Below, in pieces: positions 1 through 12,839 of a stretch of DNA of 64,000 bases. Below the pieces are notes generated by a model that ran no database searches, had not been told where the DNA came from, and worked only from the letters and a program-made list of their open reading frames with translations. Both the position numbers and the translations under genes were made by a program. This DNA is from Leptoclinus maculatus (lineage: Eukaryota > Chordata > Actinopteri > Perciformes > Stichaeidae). Location of the stretch: the NCBI GenBank assembly GCA_032191485.1, contig JAVDOI010000043.1, positions 965,078 through 1,029,077 of the forward strand, read 5' to 3'. The number at the start of each line of letters is the position of its first letter. Positions within the stretch are counted from its first letter, which is position 1.

Positions 1-2575
1 TCACAGTCTAGACAGACTTTCATGCATCTGGCACGCTAAAGTAGATGTAGTTGTAGTAGATGTATGTAGTTCATACATTTCATCCAGCAGCTCTTTTTGA
101 TTTTGATTGATCAGTGGATATGAGTTGTGCAGAAATCACATTATATAAATGCATGCATGCCATTACTGGTGGAAAACAAATGTTGTTTTCTCCCGGCTGT
201 TTAGCAATGCAATAAACTGATGAGCTCAAAGGGAGTTACAATCGATTCGGCGAATTGATCGCCCTCTGGCTACTGCCAGGGCGGAGACGAATCCCTGCAT
301 CTTTTTTGCCTGGGGAGACCGACCCTGGTGTTATTTGATATTCAAATCAAATGAGTGGGTTGCTATGCCTACACTTTTCCTCTTGAGATTGAACCTCAAC
401 AGCGGCGAGTCGCTGGAGGTGGATTCAAACTTGAATTAAATTGCTCTACCGTGATGTTGATGTACTGCCTGTCATTGCAGCATGGTTACTACTTCCATAC
501 TTCTGTAAGGCCCTCAGGACCTATATCACTAAGCCCCTTGTTGTTGCTCTGCTCGTTATCTCCTTTAAGTGTCAAAAGTCAGCAGTTCCTCAACCTGCTA
601 TTAAACTCCATTGGATCCCGCTTTAACGCCACGTTGGAGGACATTGTTATCCACCCTCTCTGCCGCCCCAATCATTTAGCCTGTCAGCCAGACAGCCCAG
701 TGGCTCAATGAAGATTAATTATGATCCCGTGGCTGACAGGGTGGCGGCGGTAATGAGATGTGCCGCATGGCGAGTTGGCGGTGCATCGTTTTCCTCCCTG
801 TCAGATACAGTGTCCTATCTTATCTCCATGCCGCTCTGCAAAAGGTCCGCCCTCGCATAATGCCTCTCATGACAGCAGATGGGGAGGAGAGACAGGATAT
901 ACGCCGGCAAGCACACACCATCGGACATTGTAACAACCTCATCATAATGTATGCGGAACGCTGGTTTGGTTGTGACAGGGCTTCAGTGCCATCACGCAGT
1001 TGACGGGTATTATCAAGGCTGTAAAAAGAAGGTGTTTGCTAGTTAGTTCAGTGTTATTTGGTGAGGAGATGAAATGTTTCTCTGACTCGTAAAATATAGC
1101 AAAACCTTTTTAATACTAAATCCGCTTTAATGAAGCCCGAAAAATTAGTCGGCTGCCACCATTACTGTAATAGTGGTATTATTCTTTTGGTTATTTGCTA
1201 TATTCATTTCCTCCTCATGTATTTTTATATAAATGCTCTTAAAAACCCTTTTATAGCACAGAATATGTGTTTGTGGTCAGTGATGTATATAGACATGTTG
1301 TAAATGTGGAAATTGAAAGTTTATTCTTCTCCTTCATTTAATTTGGTTTTGTATTGTGGGATACCACTGGATAATTGCTTTAGTCCAATATTTCACTCAG
1401 TAGATGTGATGAGACTGGTTGTCAGGTATCGTAAAATAAACAAAATTGTCTCCCTTTAAAGTAGCAGTTCAACTTTCCATTGGGAAAACCCTACATATCT
1501 AACTTCCATTCCTTTTATATATTCGTCTAGTAACTTTTAATAAACGGACTCAACGTCAACCAAAGAAGAGGTTTCCCTCCTTCTTGCATTGGATAAGAGA
1601 GGAGAGACATTGGAGTAGTTGAGAACATGTGGTGTTCATTGGAGTCTATGGCTTATGTGATATTGACTCGTTGTATTACAGTAGTTTCTTGACTTCAGCA
1701 TTATATTTGCCCATTTCCCCAATTACTTCATCAATGTTATGTTGGTTTTATTGGTTTTACTGGACTAACACTGGACACCAAACCATGAGTAACCTCCTGG
1801 ATGGATGTAACTTTAACACAAACCTTGCTCTGCACGTTTCTTGACAATAGAAATATGGCTTAATGGACTTCAAGAAGGTAGCCATTACAGGCAGTTTATT
1901 CTTCACCTTAAAACAAAGAGCAGTTAACAGCACAATCTTAACTCGTGGTTTTTGTACAACAGAGTATGCAGTTAATGACTTTTTGATTCAGTGTTCTTGG
2001 AACCCTTGATGGATCCTCCAAAATGAGCTGAGTCACTGTTCCGTAGTCCTTTGGCTGAGAGAAGATATATGTTTGAGGGCAGCGACATGTGGTTACTTCA
2101 TCACACCGTTAAGGCTTTCATCTGATTGGGAAAACATGATTGCAACGTGATCTTAAGGACTACAAGGTTGCATGCTGCTTTATCTGATCGTCGCTCAAGG
2201 TTATGATGTTGATGATAAATTGTCCGTCTCCGTGATATTTTCAAAGTTAAGACCTACATGTTTCTGGGGTAATAATGATCCTCTCTAACATCTGGAGCAG
2301 GGACATTAACCTGACACATTATTCCAAAGCTAGAATATGTCCTCATAGTGAGCAAGCGCCACAGGAAGGTTGTCTGAACAGTTGGGGGACGTGAGAGTAG
2401 CTTAGTAGAGAGTTTGTTCTATAATCAGTTATTATTATGCACTTGTAAAGTTTTGACCACACATTTACAACTGATTTGATTCAGCTCTGTTTGTATTTAA
2501 TTACCGTCTACACTTTTGTTTGTTATTTTTCAGTAAAAATGACATGGATTAACATGTTGTACAGCACATCTTCAC
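1..2575. other. Upstream flank or intron 1, no gene supported
   Basis: AT-rich sequence. The open frame at 355-711 (118 codons) matches no family I know and has no flanking signals. I see no exon, RNA gene or recognisable element. Confidence 0.5.
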
Positions 2576-3150
2576 TCTTAACTCGTCAAATACAGCTTGG
2601 TCAGTGGCCCTAATGTTCAAACTAAGACGCTTTAGGTTCTCCTCTAGCATCAGTTTGGAGCGTGTCAGTTTCCACTCGTTACATTTCAAAATAAAAGCCT
2701 GTGTTCACAGGAAACGTAGAGTTTACGCTCATGACATGCATACAGTGTCTTTTAAAAATAAACTCCCACAGTAGGTTTACTTAGTAGGTTTACAAAAGTA
2801 CTGAAGGTTTAGTAAAAGATCGTGGTTTGGTTTAAAATAAGTACACTTGTTTCAGAACTTGCGTAGAAGCGTTACATACTTACATTACATAGCAAAATTG
2901 AGGTGAAATAAGTCAACATTGGTTTGGTTTCACACGACATACAAAAGCAGTCTCCTGGGTGAATGTCCTGTATCTGTTTGATCCATTCTAAAATCCCACC
3001 CTCCCTAAGCATCCTTTATTGCTCTTTATATTACATCAGTTGCTCCACGTTTCCAGTTGAAAGTGGTGCATCTCATACATACATATGCTAAAAGCTGCCT
3101 CATGCATTGGTATGGGACACCGAGGGCCACTCTCCAAGCATGGGTATTTG
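2576..3150 (+). repeat. Dispersed repeat R1, long copy, forward
   Basis: It shares an ordered series of blocks with 35425-35950 and 63480-63740, and in reverse with 14900-15370: an AACTCGTCAAATACAG start, 'GTCAGTGGCCCT', 'GTTCACAGGAA', a 'GTCTCCTGGGTGAA..GTCCTG' core, 'TACATCAGTTGCTC' and 'GCATCTCATACA'. About 560 bp. No long terminal inverted repeats or coding capacity seen. The class is unknown; it may be a non-autonomous DNA element. Confidence 0.7.
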
Positions 3151-3639
3151 ACGAGCTATGAGTGAGAAGGGCTTGCGTTATACAACAATTAAGCTTCAGA
3201 CTATGAGCCAAAGTTGGAATGTTTGCCGTGAGTGTTATGAGACACGCAACTGTATCACAGTTCCAGTTGGAGGAACTTGAACCCATGCCCTTACTGTGAT
3301 AATGTTTCTCTAAAATATATGTATCAAAACAAATCCAATTTTTTTGTTTTGGTTTAGGTTGAGGTTAAATATTGTATTAAATTCTGTATTAAAGTGAGCA
3401 TACACAAGATTGTAAACCATGACATACTGGCACCACTTGCAGCAGTACCATGATCTCATTACACACCCAGGATATGTCTGTTGTTTCCCAGCTTGAATCT
3501 CAGTGTCGCAGGTTTTGGCCATTGGTTGTATCAGCAGGATGAAGTTTATTGCAGAGATCAAGAGACATAAATGGCAAAACTCAAACAGGTTTATGGAAGA
3601 GAAAATAAAGAGGGAATGTAGTCAAAAATACTAGTCACA

Positions 3640-3840
3640 GTTACTGTTAAAGGTACCCTGGGGGATTTTTAACCAATGGTTTCGTACTAATGCATGACTG
3701 GCGGTGACACCAAGAAACTAAGCAATCTGCCAGCAAAAGGCTACGAAGAAGAAGAGTGCGAGCTAGAGAACATTCATGTAAACAACACGAATATCAAAAG
3801 TGGCTTATGTAGAAGAAAATGCGTTAAAAATATTTGTCAG
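3640..3840 (+). repeat. Probable dispersed repeat fragment
   Basis: Begins with AAAGGTACCCTGGGGGATTTTT and continues through a GAAGAAGAAGAGTGCGAGC stretch, a layout I associate with a common teleost interspersed repeat. The 105-codon open frame starting at 3694 lies in it and is probably not a gene. No second copy was found in this window. Confidence 0.4.
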
Positions 3841-4559
3841 GCCAAAGGAATTCATATAATCTGTTTTGGTAATAATCACAAATGTAAACATAATTTACAG
3901 GGAACTTCTAATTTGAGAAAAGTTTTGAATGAAACAACTGAAATATTTTGGATTTATTTTAGACATTTATACTGCAGACTGAATATTTCCTACACTATTC
4001 TACCACACTAACAAGGCTATACAGATGCAGGAAAACAGCAAGCAATATATATTAATCCAACAGCCTGTCTGATACAATGTCTGGCTGACCTTATTTTCAT
4101 AAGGCAAATTGTACTAATTGTAATTCTGCAGATAAATCAATTGATTGCTTTTCACTGAAATTACGGTTTCAGCAAGTATCCAGGATGGGAAGACTACCTT
4201 TAACTGACTTTCCTTTCTTTTAATTAAAAAGCTCATTGGAAGGAGATGAATTGGCTGATAACATCACTACCTTTTCTCTGACCTCAATTTGGCTCTGCTC
4301 GCCTCTGCAAATGAGTCTGGAGAACCTGTCTGCGCATGAAAACTCACTTTGTTATAACCCATCAGATTATTCATTAAATCTGGCCGAGAGTTTTCTTTCC
4401 TTAATGTTCTGGATTGTTCACAGTGGAGCCGCGAGTCCACCGTCAGTGTGGACTATCAGACACGGCCCATGACAGTTCTAATTAGTATTAGCATATTACT
4501 GCATGGCAAAGGTGGGACAAAATCAGACAGCCCTTTCCGACGGGAAAGTGAAGCCGTTA

Positions 4560-4796
4560 CATCAAAGTAACAGTACATTATATCCTCACTATTTGTATGA
4601 AAAATCTTATAAAAGTGACAAGTACAGTTGTTGAATGAATGGAGTGCAGAAAAAAAGTAATAGTTCTCTGTGAATCATAATGGAGTAAAAGTGTAATGTA
4701 GCCTGGAATAGAAATTATCATGTAAAGGACAAGTACCTCAACTTTGTACTCAAAAACAGTGCTTAAGTAAATGTACTTTGTTACATTCCACCATGA
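4560..4796 (+). mobile_element. hAT-type MITE fragment (CATTCCACCA end)
   Basis: Ends with 'GTGCTTAAGTAAATGTACTT' and 'GTTACATTCCACCA', which matches the end of the element at 59250-59455 (TTAAGCAAATATACTTAGTTACATTCCACCACTG). This is the familiar teleost element with CAGTGGTGGAATGTAAC termini. Only one end is recognisable here, and its terminal CACTG is decayed. Confidence 0.6.
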
Positions 4797-6330
4797 GTCT
4801 CAAATCTTGGCTATTAAAGGTGCTAAATTCCAAATTCAGATTTGGATAGCCTCCACACTGCTGAGCCGGCAGCTAGAAGCTAACAATGCTAACAGCGCAA
4901 ACAGTGCAAACAACAGCATGCTGTAAAAGCTAACAGTGTTAACCTGGGGGCACAGGGTGAGGTTGGGCGCTAACCTCCTGCAACAACGGCGTGGGTCGGG
5001 ACACAACCGTACCAGCGGTTACAACCGTATGACAGCAGTGGAGAGCGGCGGCTATGAGCTAGCCAGGGAGACTCACCTGCACTACGTAGACTCACAAGTC
5101 AGTTTCTAAAAACGTACTTTCGACAGTCTCCCTGGTTTTTTAAAACTGGGTGCAAACAATTATCAAGTTTTTAAAAAACAAACGCCTAGCAGATCCAATC
5201 CAAAGGATTTAGGACGTCCCTTCATATGTTGTGGAAAACATGCGGAAGTCATGGTCGAAAAACAGTGTTAAATATGTATTTACTTTGAAATCAATTGTAT
5301 AAGTTGTACCTTTTGGTCATTATTTCTGTGAAGAAGGATGGATCATTTTATCAAGTCTCATGTGTATCTGTTGTTTGGGTTCAGCAACATTTGTAAGACA
5401 TAGTAAAACCTGAACGATTTTATTGAGATCTATCCTTTCTGTTGGCTGAGAGGGTAGATACACCGCTGTTTAGAGTAGATGCATATTTTTCACACACTCC
5501 CATAGATAACACCTGGAAATGAGATGAGTAGAAGAGTTGATGTAACAGATACTCATATGTATCTGACACAGTGAAATAACAACTGTAGCCCACTGGCTGA
5601 CTTCAAAAGCTGCTTCCTCTGAATACTGATTCTGATGAGAGTTGATAAGCTTAAAGTCTTGAGATGACATGAAAGAAAGTTAAACTGCAAGATGCCGACA
5701 ACTCAAGTTGACGTGAAGTAGCAAGATAATTTCACTAGGGAAGACTTGCCACTCTGATGGTCTTGTTGAACTACACAAACACAAAGTCCACACTAGTATT
5801 ACAGTGATGTTACAGAGTAACAACTTCTTTTACTTCGTATATGAGCTTCACTGAGTACAGACACCAAATTTCAGAGAGCAGATTAAGGAGACGAAAGATT
5901 CAATTTGGCTTTTTAGCAATTAAGAGAAATGAGCTTTAGCTGCTGGAAAAGTTTGTCATTAAAACCAGCAAAACATTTAATGTGTCATAAAAATCGGCTA
6001 ATTTGAATGCTTTGAAGTCATTCCAAGTCAAAAGTCTTAAGTCAAGGACAGGACCCAAGTCATTGATGTTGAGGTATTTTTGGATTATGTCATATTGAGT
6101 CTAAAGTCATCACATTTAAGGGACAACTTTTAAGTGGATGTCCAAACAGTCTTGATGGTAAATTTGAAGCAATAGATTCCTCAGTGCTTCTATATTGACC
6201 CAGAAAGCTGAGTTCACAGCATTTGAAGTGACTCAGGTGTTGCAGAGGATGTAATGGACAAGTATATATTTTACAGTTTTTTTAATGCCTCTGATATTGA
6301 TATACTGAATACATACTGATATTCAGCCAT
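4797..6330. other. No gene supported
   Basis: Non-coding sequence without a recognisable exon, RNA gene or repeat boundary. Short runs of 'GCTAACAGTG' near 4880-4940 are locally repetitive. Confidence 0.4.
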
Positions 6331-6429
6331 AACTATTTGAGCCAGAGTATACGGCCTAGTAATGCAATGGAGGGGGCTGGCGGGGACCCTCCACAACCTG
6401 AGCTGCAGAGAGCATACTCTAACTTGTGG

Positions 6430-7230
6430 TGCCTTTGCTCAAATAACCTTCAATGCCACCAAAAATGTGTATCACGGTATTTTTTAAGATTCTGGCGGTT
6501 TCACGGTATATCACGGTATTTTTTTTTCCTTGACTGTGTTTTTATATAGGTTTATAGTGGCTTACTCTACTGTCAGGAGTACATAGAATATAAAACATGT
6601 TAATGTCATCATGTATAAAGGCTTTGCTTACTAGAGGGTGTGCTCGTTTGTTCGTATAATGTTGGGATAGCAGTTTGGCTGAAGTATTGTCGCCCCGGTA
6701 AGACGTACCTTGAATCCAATGTTTTAATCATTGCTCTGAACTCGTCTTTCTCAACTGTCTGTAGCGGGACCATGTCCTTGCATAGCTGGATCGTTATTGC
6801 GTTCGTAATGTCGCTCCATCGCTTGCTTTTCTTGCCTCAAGCAAATGCCTCTTCAAGCGATGTCTGACCCTTTAGCTTCACCGTTTCACTCGCGCTAACG
6901 TTACTGGTTGACGGCCTCGAATCCGACGGCCGTCATCGCATACACTCCTGGTATTCCAACACATGTTTTCTGCTGAGGTGATGGAATAAGTTGCTCGTGT
7001 TACCACCAGCTGCAACAACAGTGGCTCGACAAACTCGCAAAACGTCGGATTTTTTAAAACCAAAACACTTCCAAACAGCAGACACAGCTCCTCTCTTGGG
7101 CACAGACTCTATCGGTGCATCTCCGATCTCTCTTTGTTCATCCTGCATCGCTCTGTTCTGTTCTTTAATGTAACGTTACTGTAGCGACGGAGCCTCTCCC
7201 AGCTGTTAACAGACTGTTGTGCTAGCGGGC
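6430..7230 (-). pseudogene. Decayed hAT transposase (BED zinc finger, Ac/ZBED-like)
   Basis: Reading the minus strand from about 7160, a BED-finger segment is visible (VWKCFGFKKSD, then NTSNLFHHLSRKH at 7148-6933). It lacks a few residues that normally carry one zinc cysteine. After a stop and a frame change, the next conserved part follows at about 6780-6640, with KDMVPLQTVEKDEF, a LDSRYVLPGRQYFS-like run and TAIPTLYE. These are typical of hAT transposase N-terminal halves. The catalytic region and the right-hand end are missing. A 'CACGGTATATCACGGTATT' low-complexity block at 6470-6530 is probably part of the same element. Confidence 0.8.
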
Positions 7231-7796
7231 TAACTAGCGAGCTGTACCCAGCATGCCATTCGGCGGTGTAATTTTATAAATGTACAATTATTAGTGTTAC
7301 AAATTGTTTATGTGTCACAAACTGTTGTGTCGTGGTGTTTTTCCCTGTTAAAGAGCGTTAGTTGTGGGTTATTAATTGTTGTGTTATAAAGTTATAACCA
7401 TGTTAAGGCAACTAGCTCCGACTGGGCGTCAGTATCTCCAGCGCAATGCATCCTGGTACATGTAGGCACTGCCGGCACGACTCTGCAATCAGGAGATCTC
7501 AGCTTTCTGGCTAATAGTATGTACTGAGGAATGTATTGCTTCAATCGACTACAGTTACCATCAACCTGATTGGACAATCATATGTCAAAGGTGGTCAATT
7601 TCTCCTTTAATGACTTGAGTCCATGGCATATCTCTGCAGCATTTTAATTTTAAGCTTGCATAAATTTAGATTTACTGAACATTCCTCACTATCACAGGAA
7701 AGAAGCAGTACAATGAGGAGTAGAAAAATAGCATTAAATGTTGTTGTATTACTGTCATGCACTTCAACTCCTTGCCCTACTTCCCTTATGGTCCTC

Positions 7797-7845
7797 CACA
7801 CACACACACACACACACGCACACACACACACACACACGCACACCA

Positions 7846-7878
<33 letters not shown>

Positions 7879-7882
7879 CACT
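7797..7882. repeat. (CA)n microsatellite, interrupted
   Basis: About 86 bp of CA/AC dinucleotides with scattered G and CA-to-AA changes. All open frames here on both strands are artefacts of the repeat. Confidence 0.98.
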
Positions 7883-8439
7883 ACCCACTTTACCAAACAG
7901 GCAAGCTGCGCCTGCTCGATAACGCACTCAGAAACACTGAGAAACACTTCAACCGAGCCTCCAGTGCTAATGTTATGCATTCCTCTTGTATCTCCTTCTT
8001 ATGTGGCTCCACTGTGTGCTGAAATGTTTCAGATATACCATTAACTGAAAAACACCCCTGGGACTTTGAACTTGTTATCTAAACAAGAAAAAAAAGAACA
8101 GAAAGGGATCACTCCATTACTTTAATATTTATTTACACTGGAACACAATATTTCCGATCATTAAAGAGAGGTGGAAACATCTTAAAGGTTTTCTTTTATT
8201 AATACATTTCATCATAGTGGCCCAGCATCAGCATTTTACCATGTTTTTTTTCATATATTTCCTATAGATAACTACATGCATACAAGTCTTGTATTATTCA
8301 TGACTGCTTATCATCCATCTGCCACTCAAGCTCGTCCTGAGCCACACTCTTTTAGGTTTTAGGCTGCTATGGACAGCATCTGGCTCTGAAATGATGTCAT
8401 ACCATGTGAATAACACAGATAGCATAAATCAAACTTAAG

Positions 8440-8645
8440 GAGGTCAGGTGATGTATAGGTCAAACAAACACAGGACTTTCACCCAGGAGACCGCTGTTTG
8501 TGTCCCGTGTGAATCCAAAAGTCTAGTTGGCTTAGTTTTACTGACTTTTGATACGTAACTGAGGTACTTATCGCCACGTACAAAGTTTCGTAACAACACT
8601 ACTTATTCGAACCCAAACAAAAATACTTGCTGCCTATGATGAGTT
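8440..8645 (-). repeat. Dispersed repeat R1, partial copy, reverse
   Basis: Carries 'CACAGGACTTTCACCCAGGA' and 'GACCGCTGTTTGTGTCCCGT', the reverse complement of the R1 core, followed by the matching 'CGAACCCAAACAAAA' block. Confidence 0.7.
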
Positions 8646-9655
8646 AGCAGGTAGCAATCAGTGGCTAACATCGGCCTACTGTATGTCACATGGAGAATTG
8701 TGAGTAAAAATGTGGCGAGCTAGTGTGTGCAAGAAGGTTGAACTCAGCAGGGAGTAACAGGCAAACCATGAGCCTCCCAAAAGACCCATCACACAGCACA
8801 TCATACAGTGTATTTACATCTGTGCAATTAATAATACAGCAGCTTCCCATTTAGAACTTCATCTCGGTCCCCTACCTGTATGCACATGATGACCCCGTTT
8901 CTGTCTAAGATGAGTAATGAATGCGTTGTTGCTCCGTCAGCACCAGACTGCTTTATCTCCCTCGGTTTGTTTGCAAAGATTACAGCGTTCACCTCGCAAG
9001 CCTTTTTATGCAACCAAAGGACATCTCCCACGCCTGCTTTCTCTTAATATTCAGTGTCCCGAATAACCGCTGAAGCACAGCATTCCTCCCTGCTTTTATG
9101 TGACAAAAATGTCAAGTGGTCCCAGCTCCACAATTCAAGCAAGATGATATATTATCTCTCATATTCAGCCTTTGGGATATTTATTAGAATATTTCACTCT
9201 GCTAATTCATAATGTAAATATTGTTCCCGTCCGCCAAAGAGCTCGGTAAAATGTTGAATTGAGGCGCAGCATGCGCTCCATTTCTTTAGCTTGGCGTTGT
9301 CGACAGATAAGCATACTAACGTTTCATACATGAGGCCAAAACACTCTACAAAGAGCATTCAAGACCACATGAGGCTGGAAATCAAGCCGAGTTGGTACCA
9401 GATCAGATTTTGGCAGGATACATCAGATTTGCCTTAATTTACAACATTATTGAATAATTAGTAAGTCGGGGGAAATAAATTGTATTGTATGCACTTCACA
9501 GAGCGATAAGCTCATCTACTTATGGTGTGACACTTCTCAGTCTGTATTCTCTATTCACCACTCCACTACTACAACCACTGACAATGCTGTTTGCATCGCC
9601 AGGAGCAGGATTCATGAATGAGTAGTCTTTTTGCAAGATAGTTTTGAGCGTGTTC
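8646..9655. other. No gene supported
   Basis: Unremarkable non-coding sequence. No exon with splice signals and protein similarity was seen. Confidence 0.4.
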
Positions 9656-9659
9656 AGCC

Positions 9660-10130
9660 TCAGGTTGGTGTGGTCAGGACAACCTGGAGCTGAACTCGCT
9701 CAAAACTGTGGAGGTGACAATGGTCCATCACCACTCTGAGTAACCCTGTTACCCTTCAGCTTTTTGGGATCCACGATCTCCCAAGACCTCAAGTCGATTT
9801 TGAACATAGACACCATCAGAAAAAGGCCCAGCAAAGGATGTACATCCTGCACCGAAGTTCAACATGCCTCCAGAGCTGCTGATCCACTTCTATGTACACT
9901 GCAATGAGCCAGTCTGTTCTCTGCTCAGCCGTCACTGTGTGGTTTGGATCAGCTACCAAACAGGGCAGGAACAGACTACAGCAGACAGTCAGGACTGAAG
10001 AGTAAATCATTGAAGCCAGCCTGCTCTCCATCCAGGACTTATTCACCTCCAGAGTCAGAAAACAGGCAGGAAACATTCAATGTGTTTCACTGCGAGGGAT
10101 GAAAGACACAGTTGCACTTCAGTGCTCTGA
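9660..10130 (+). mobile_element. Decayed LINE (non-LTR retrotransposon), ORF2 C-terminal fragment
   Basis: Joining short + strand frames gives the usual end of teleost non-LTR ORF2: KKAQQRMYILH, then SVLCSAVTVWFGSATKQGRN, RLQQTVRTEE and SIQDLFTSRVRKQAGN. Stops and frameshifts separate these pieces, so it is dead. The group is L2/Rex-like by character; I cannot place it further. Confidence 0.8.
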
Positions 10131-10959
10131 AAACTTTCCTATTCAAGTATGAACACAAAGAATTGAAGACATATTTTTGAGATTCAGTGTGACTTACGCT
10201 TTCTGAGAATGTCGTTATATACATAACTCCTGAACCTGCCTGACATTCATTCCATTTTTATGTTTTTTTCAGGATCAAAGTAATCAAGTGATTACTCGTC
10301 TGCCCATTCATGGTGACTTTTCAAACTGGAACTGCTAATAGCTAATTCGGCATACTTTTAATGGTGCTAATTTGCAAAAATGTAAATACATATAGGCTTA
10401 AAAATGGGGCTTAATTTCTAGCCCACAGCTACCGACTCCATGACAACATCACACTTCTTTTACATCTCTCAAAGCCACAACAATTTGGGAACTGTAGTTC
10501 TTAAACACAGAGCAGGATCAGGGGTGACCGAAGATGATGTGGGGACGCAGTGGTCTCCATTTAGTCTGAGGGGGTCCCACAGTGTCAGACAAAAAAAATG
10601 TCTTTTGAAGAATAGCCTTGTTCTCACAGACTGTCCAGCTCTGGTCAGAAGACTGAATACTCTGATTGGTTGGCTTGGGCATGCCATAGACAATAGTGAA
10701 AAATGTTGCGTAGAGACCAAAATACAGCTTATTTTAAAGTAAGTAAGTTATTGTTGCATAGAAATGCATTTTGAAGTGTAGTTATTTGAAAAGTCTCCTG
10801 CTGACTTGTGATGAAAATGGCAAAAATCGATAATTAGATAATGATAGAGTTATGCATATACATCTATCATGTCTAAGCATCTTTGTCATCGTCTATATGA
10901 CTCCTGCTGCTGCTTTCATGTTTGTTAATCCTGTCAGAAAGATGTTTGCGATGCTGAAA

Positions 10960-11225
10960 GTCTGTTCTTTAAAAGATACCTTCCTCTCCGAATAGCTATT
11001 CGGCAACCTCCGGTGCAGAGAAATGAAACCAACGCGGAAGTGCCGGAATCTGCTGTTCCTCAAATGGCCACTCAAGGCAGGCTCTGAAAATGAGTCAATC
11101 CCCATAGACCTCCATGTGTTAAAATTACTTTACAGCAGAAATAAATATGTTTACAGACTGGTACAAAAAGGGTTTTGGTTCCTATACCTAATATCCCTGT
11201 TCATGACAAATGAAGCTCTACGTAA
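10960..11225 (+). repeat. Teleost interspersed repeat fragment
   Basis: Contains 'GTGCAGAGAAATGAAACCAA', 'TGAGTCAATCCCCATAGAC' and 'CAGCAGAAATAAATATGTTT' in the order of a widespread fish repeat I recognise. No ends were defined. Confidence 0.6.
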
Positions 11226-12680
11226 GTTCAGGTAGGACTATACTCTTATATGCTTAGGCTTGTAGATCATTTTTTCATACATCTACCATTCACTCCTCTC
11301 ACATGCTCACTCATTATTTCCTTGCTGTCATTGTTCGGGGCTGTCAATCATGATATTAACTGTTTAGATCAGCTGGTCTCTTCTATCCGATAGCACAACG
11401 AAACAATGTCATCTGTTGATAATAAACAATTATCTTTTCTTCATCTGACTAGTCTCTCCTGATTGAACTGTTCAGGGGGTACATTTTTATACAACTCAAC
11501 CGTTTAAATTATATTAAGACAAATAATTATGCACAATTAAGGGCATGGCTGCTTTAAATGACAGGTGGGTGCCGTCTCACATCGCTTCTCTGACAAGCTA
11601 GCAGTTCGCCATTTCTTTTCCCAGATGAACCACTCCACGTTGAATCACATTATTTTTACCAGCTGTTTTGGTTAACAGCAATATCCCTCGGATTGCTTGT
11701 CGGTCACAGAGATCACATTTATTATCTGCTTTAGAGAGAAATACAGACTTCTGCCAAATACAAGCAAATGGCGACAACAATACTTGGCAAATAGCCAATG
11801 CACTTGCAAAGTGGCAACAGCCAATCAGCCCCACACGGCATAAGGGTTGTGCCATCCGCTTTCATCGCCAAAAGCTTGGCTCAAGGCACTTGGCATTGTG
11901 GATGTGGGGCTGTCCCACCAAATGGCAACATGCCGAGCCGAGCACATCTAAAGCACCAATCTAATCTGTTCTATCCAGCAAATGACAGCAGCAACCAATG
12001 CCATGTATTAATCCACAATTACATTCATCTCTAAATTACCCACTACCACTAAAAATACATTTTATTTCTGCTGCCAATAGGTGGAGCTTTTTCTGACTGC
12101 CCTTTTCATCAACTCAGAACATCAAATTAAGCAATTCAGCAATTTCTCCACCTGAGATGTGATGAATAAAGAGCTGAAGCAGAGCGGGTTCTTACTGGTG
12201 TTCTAGGTGATGGAGTATGACGGGGATGAATACTCGTAACACTAACATGGCTCAGCACTATCCAGAGTGCAGGCTTTGACTCTTTGAAAAGAGATCTGAG
12301 GATAACCATGACTGAAAACAAAGTGTGCAGGAGGAATACAACACAAGTACAGTATGAATTGAAATGCATCATGCATTACTTACCTTTGTTGAAGCTGAAA
12401 GTTGCAAGAAATTGCAACAAAAAAAAAAAAGTACCACTGGTTGAATTTAGAAAAAACATGGCGACAACTGGACACACAGTTGGACGTGTGAAATTTAGCA
12501 ACTTACCAACGGACATATTAGGATGGTCAACTGCCAAGCCAATAAGAAGAAAGAGTTTTAGCTTGTTATAAGGGTTGAATAATGGGATTTAGGATCCTGG
12601 TATGTCAAAGGGATTCTTGCCAAAATCTGCGCCGGTTTCCAGGAAAAGAATACCTGCAGGAACCTGGGGTTTTGCATATT
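11226..12680. other. No gene supported
   Basis: Non-coding. Overlapping short frames on both strands at 11600-12030 look like chance. A 12-nt A run is at about 12421. Confidence 0.4.
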
Positions 12681-12681
12681 T

Positions 12682-12711
12682 GTTGTGTGTGTGTGTGTGT
12701 GTGTGTGTGCG
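12682..12711. repeat. (GT)n microsatellite
   Basis: About 14 GT units, ending in GCGC. Confidence 0.95.
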
Positions 12712-12751
12712 CTTGTGTTTTTTGTCAGGAATGTGTATCATGTTGCACAAT

Positions 12752-12835
12752 ACATGTCGTGTTTTTACCATGTAAAGTGCCTTTGAGTACCTTTTAAAGC
12801 ACTATACAAATGTATTATTATCTTTAGTATTATTA
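12752..12835 (+). repeat. Retroelement 3' tail, (ATT)n type
   Basis: 'TTTTTACCATGTAAAGTGCC', then TTTGAGTACCTTTTAAAGCA, CTATACAAATG and ATT-rich repeats. The same tail occurs in reverse at 16218-16282. This is the usual 3' end of a fish SINE or LINE. Confidence 0.65.
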
Positions 12836-12839
12836 TTAC

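Noticed and set aside
355..711. 118-codon open frame near the left edge
   Set aside because: No known domain, no codon-use or splice support, overlapping frame in another phase.
3694..4011. 105-codon frame beginning with a hydrophilic, acidic N-terminus that might serve as an alternative dpp10 first exon
   Set aside because: No donor in the right phase after a suitable segment; the sequence looks like part of a dispersed repeat.
7607..8044. Several His/Thr- or Cys/Val-rich open frames on both strands
   Set aside because: Produced by the (CA)n microsatellite.
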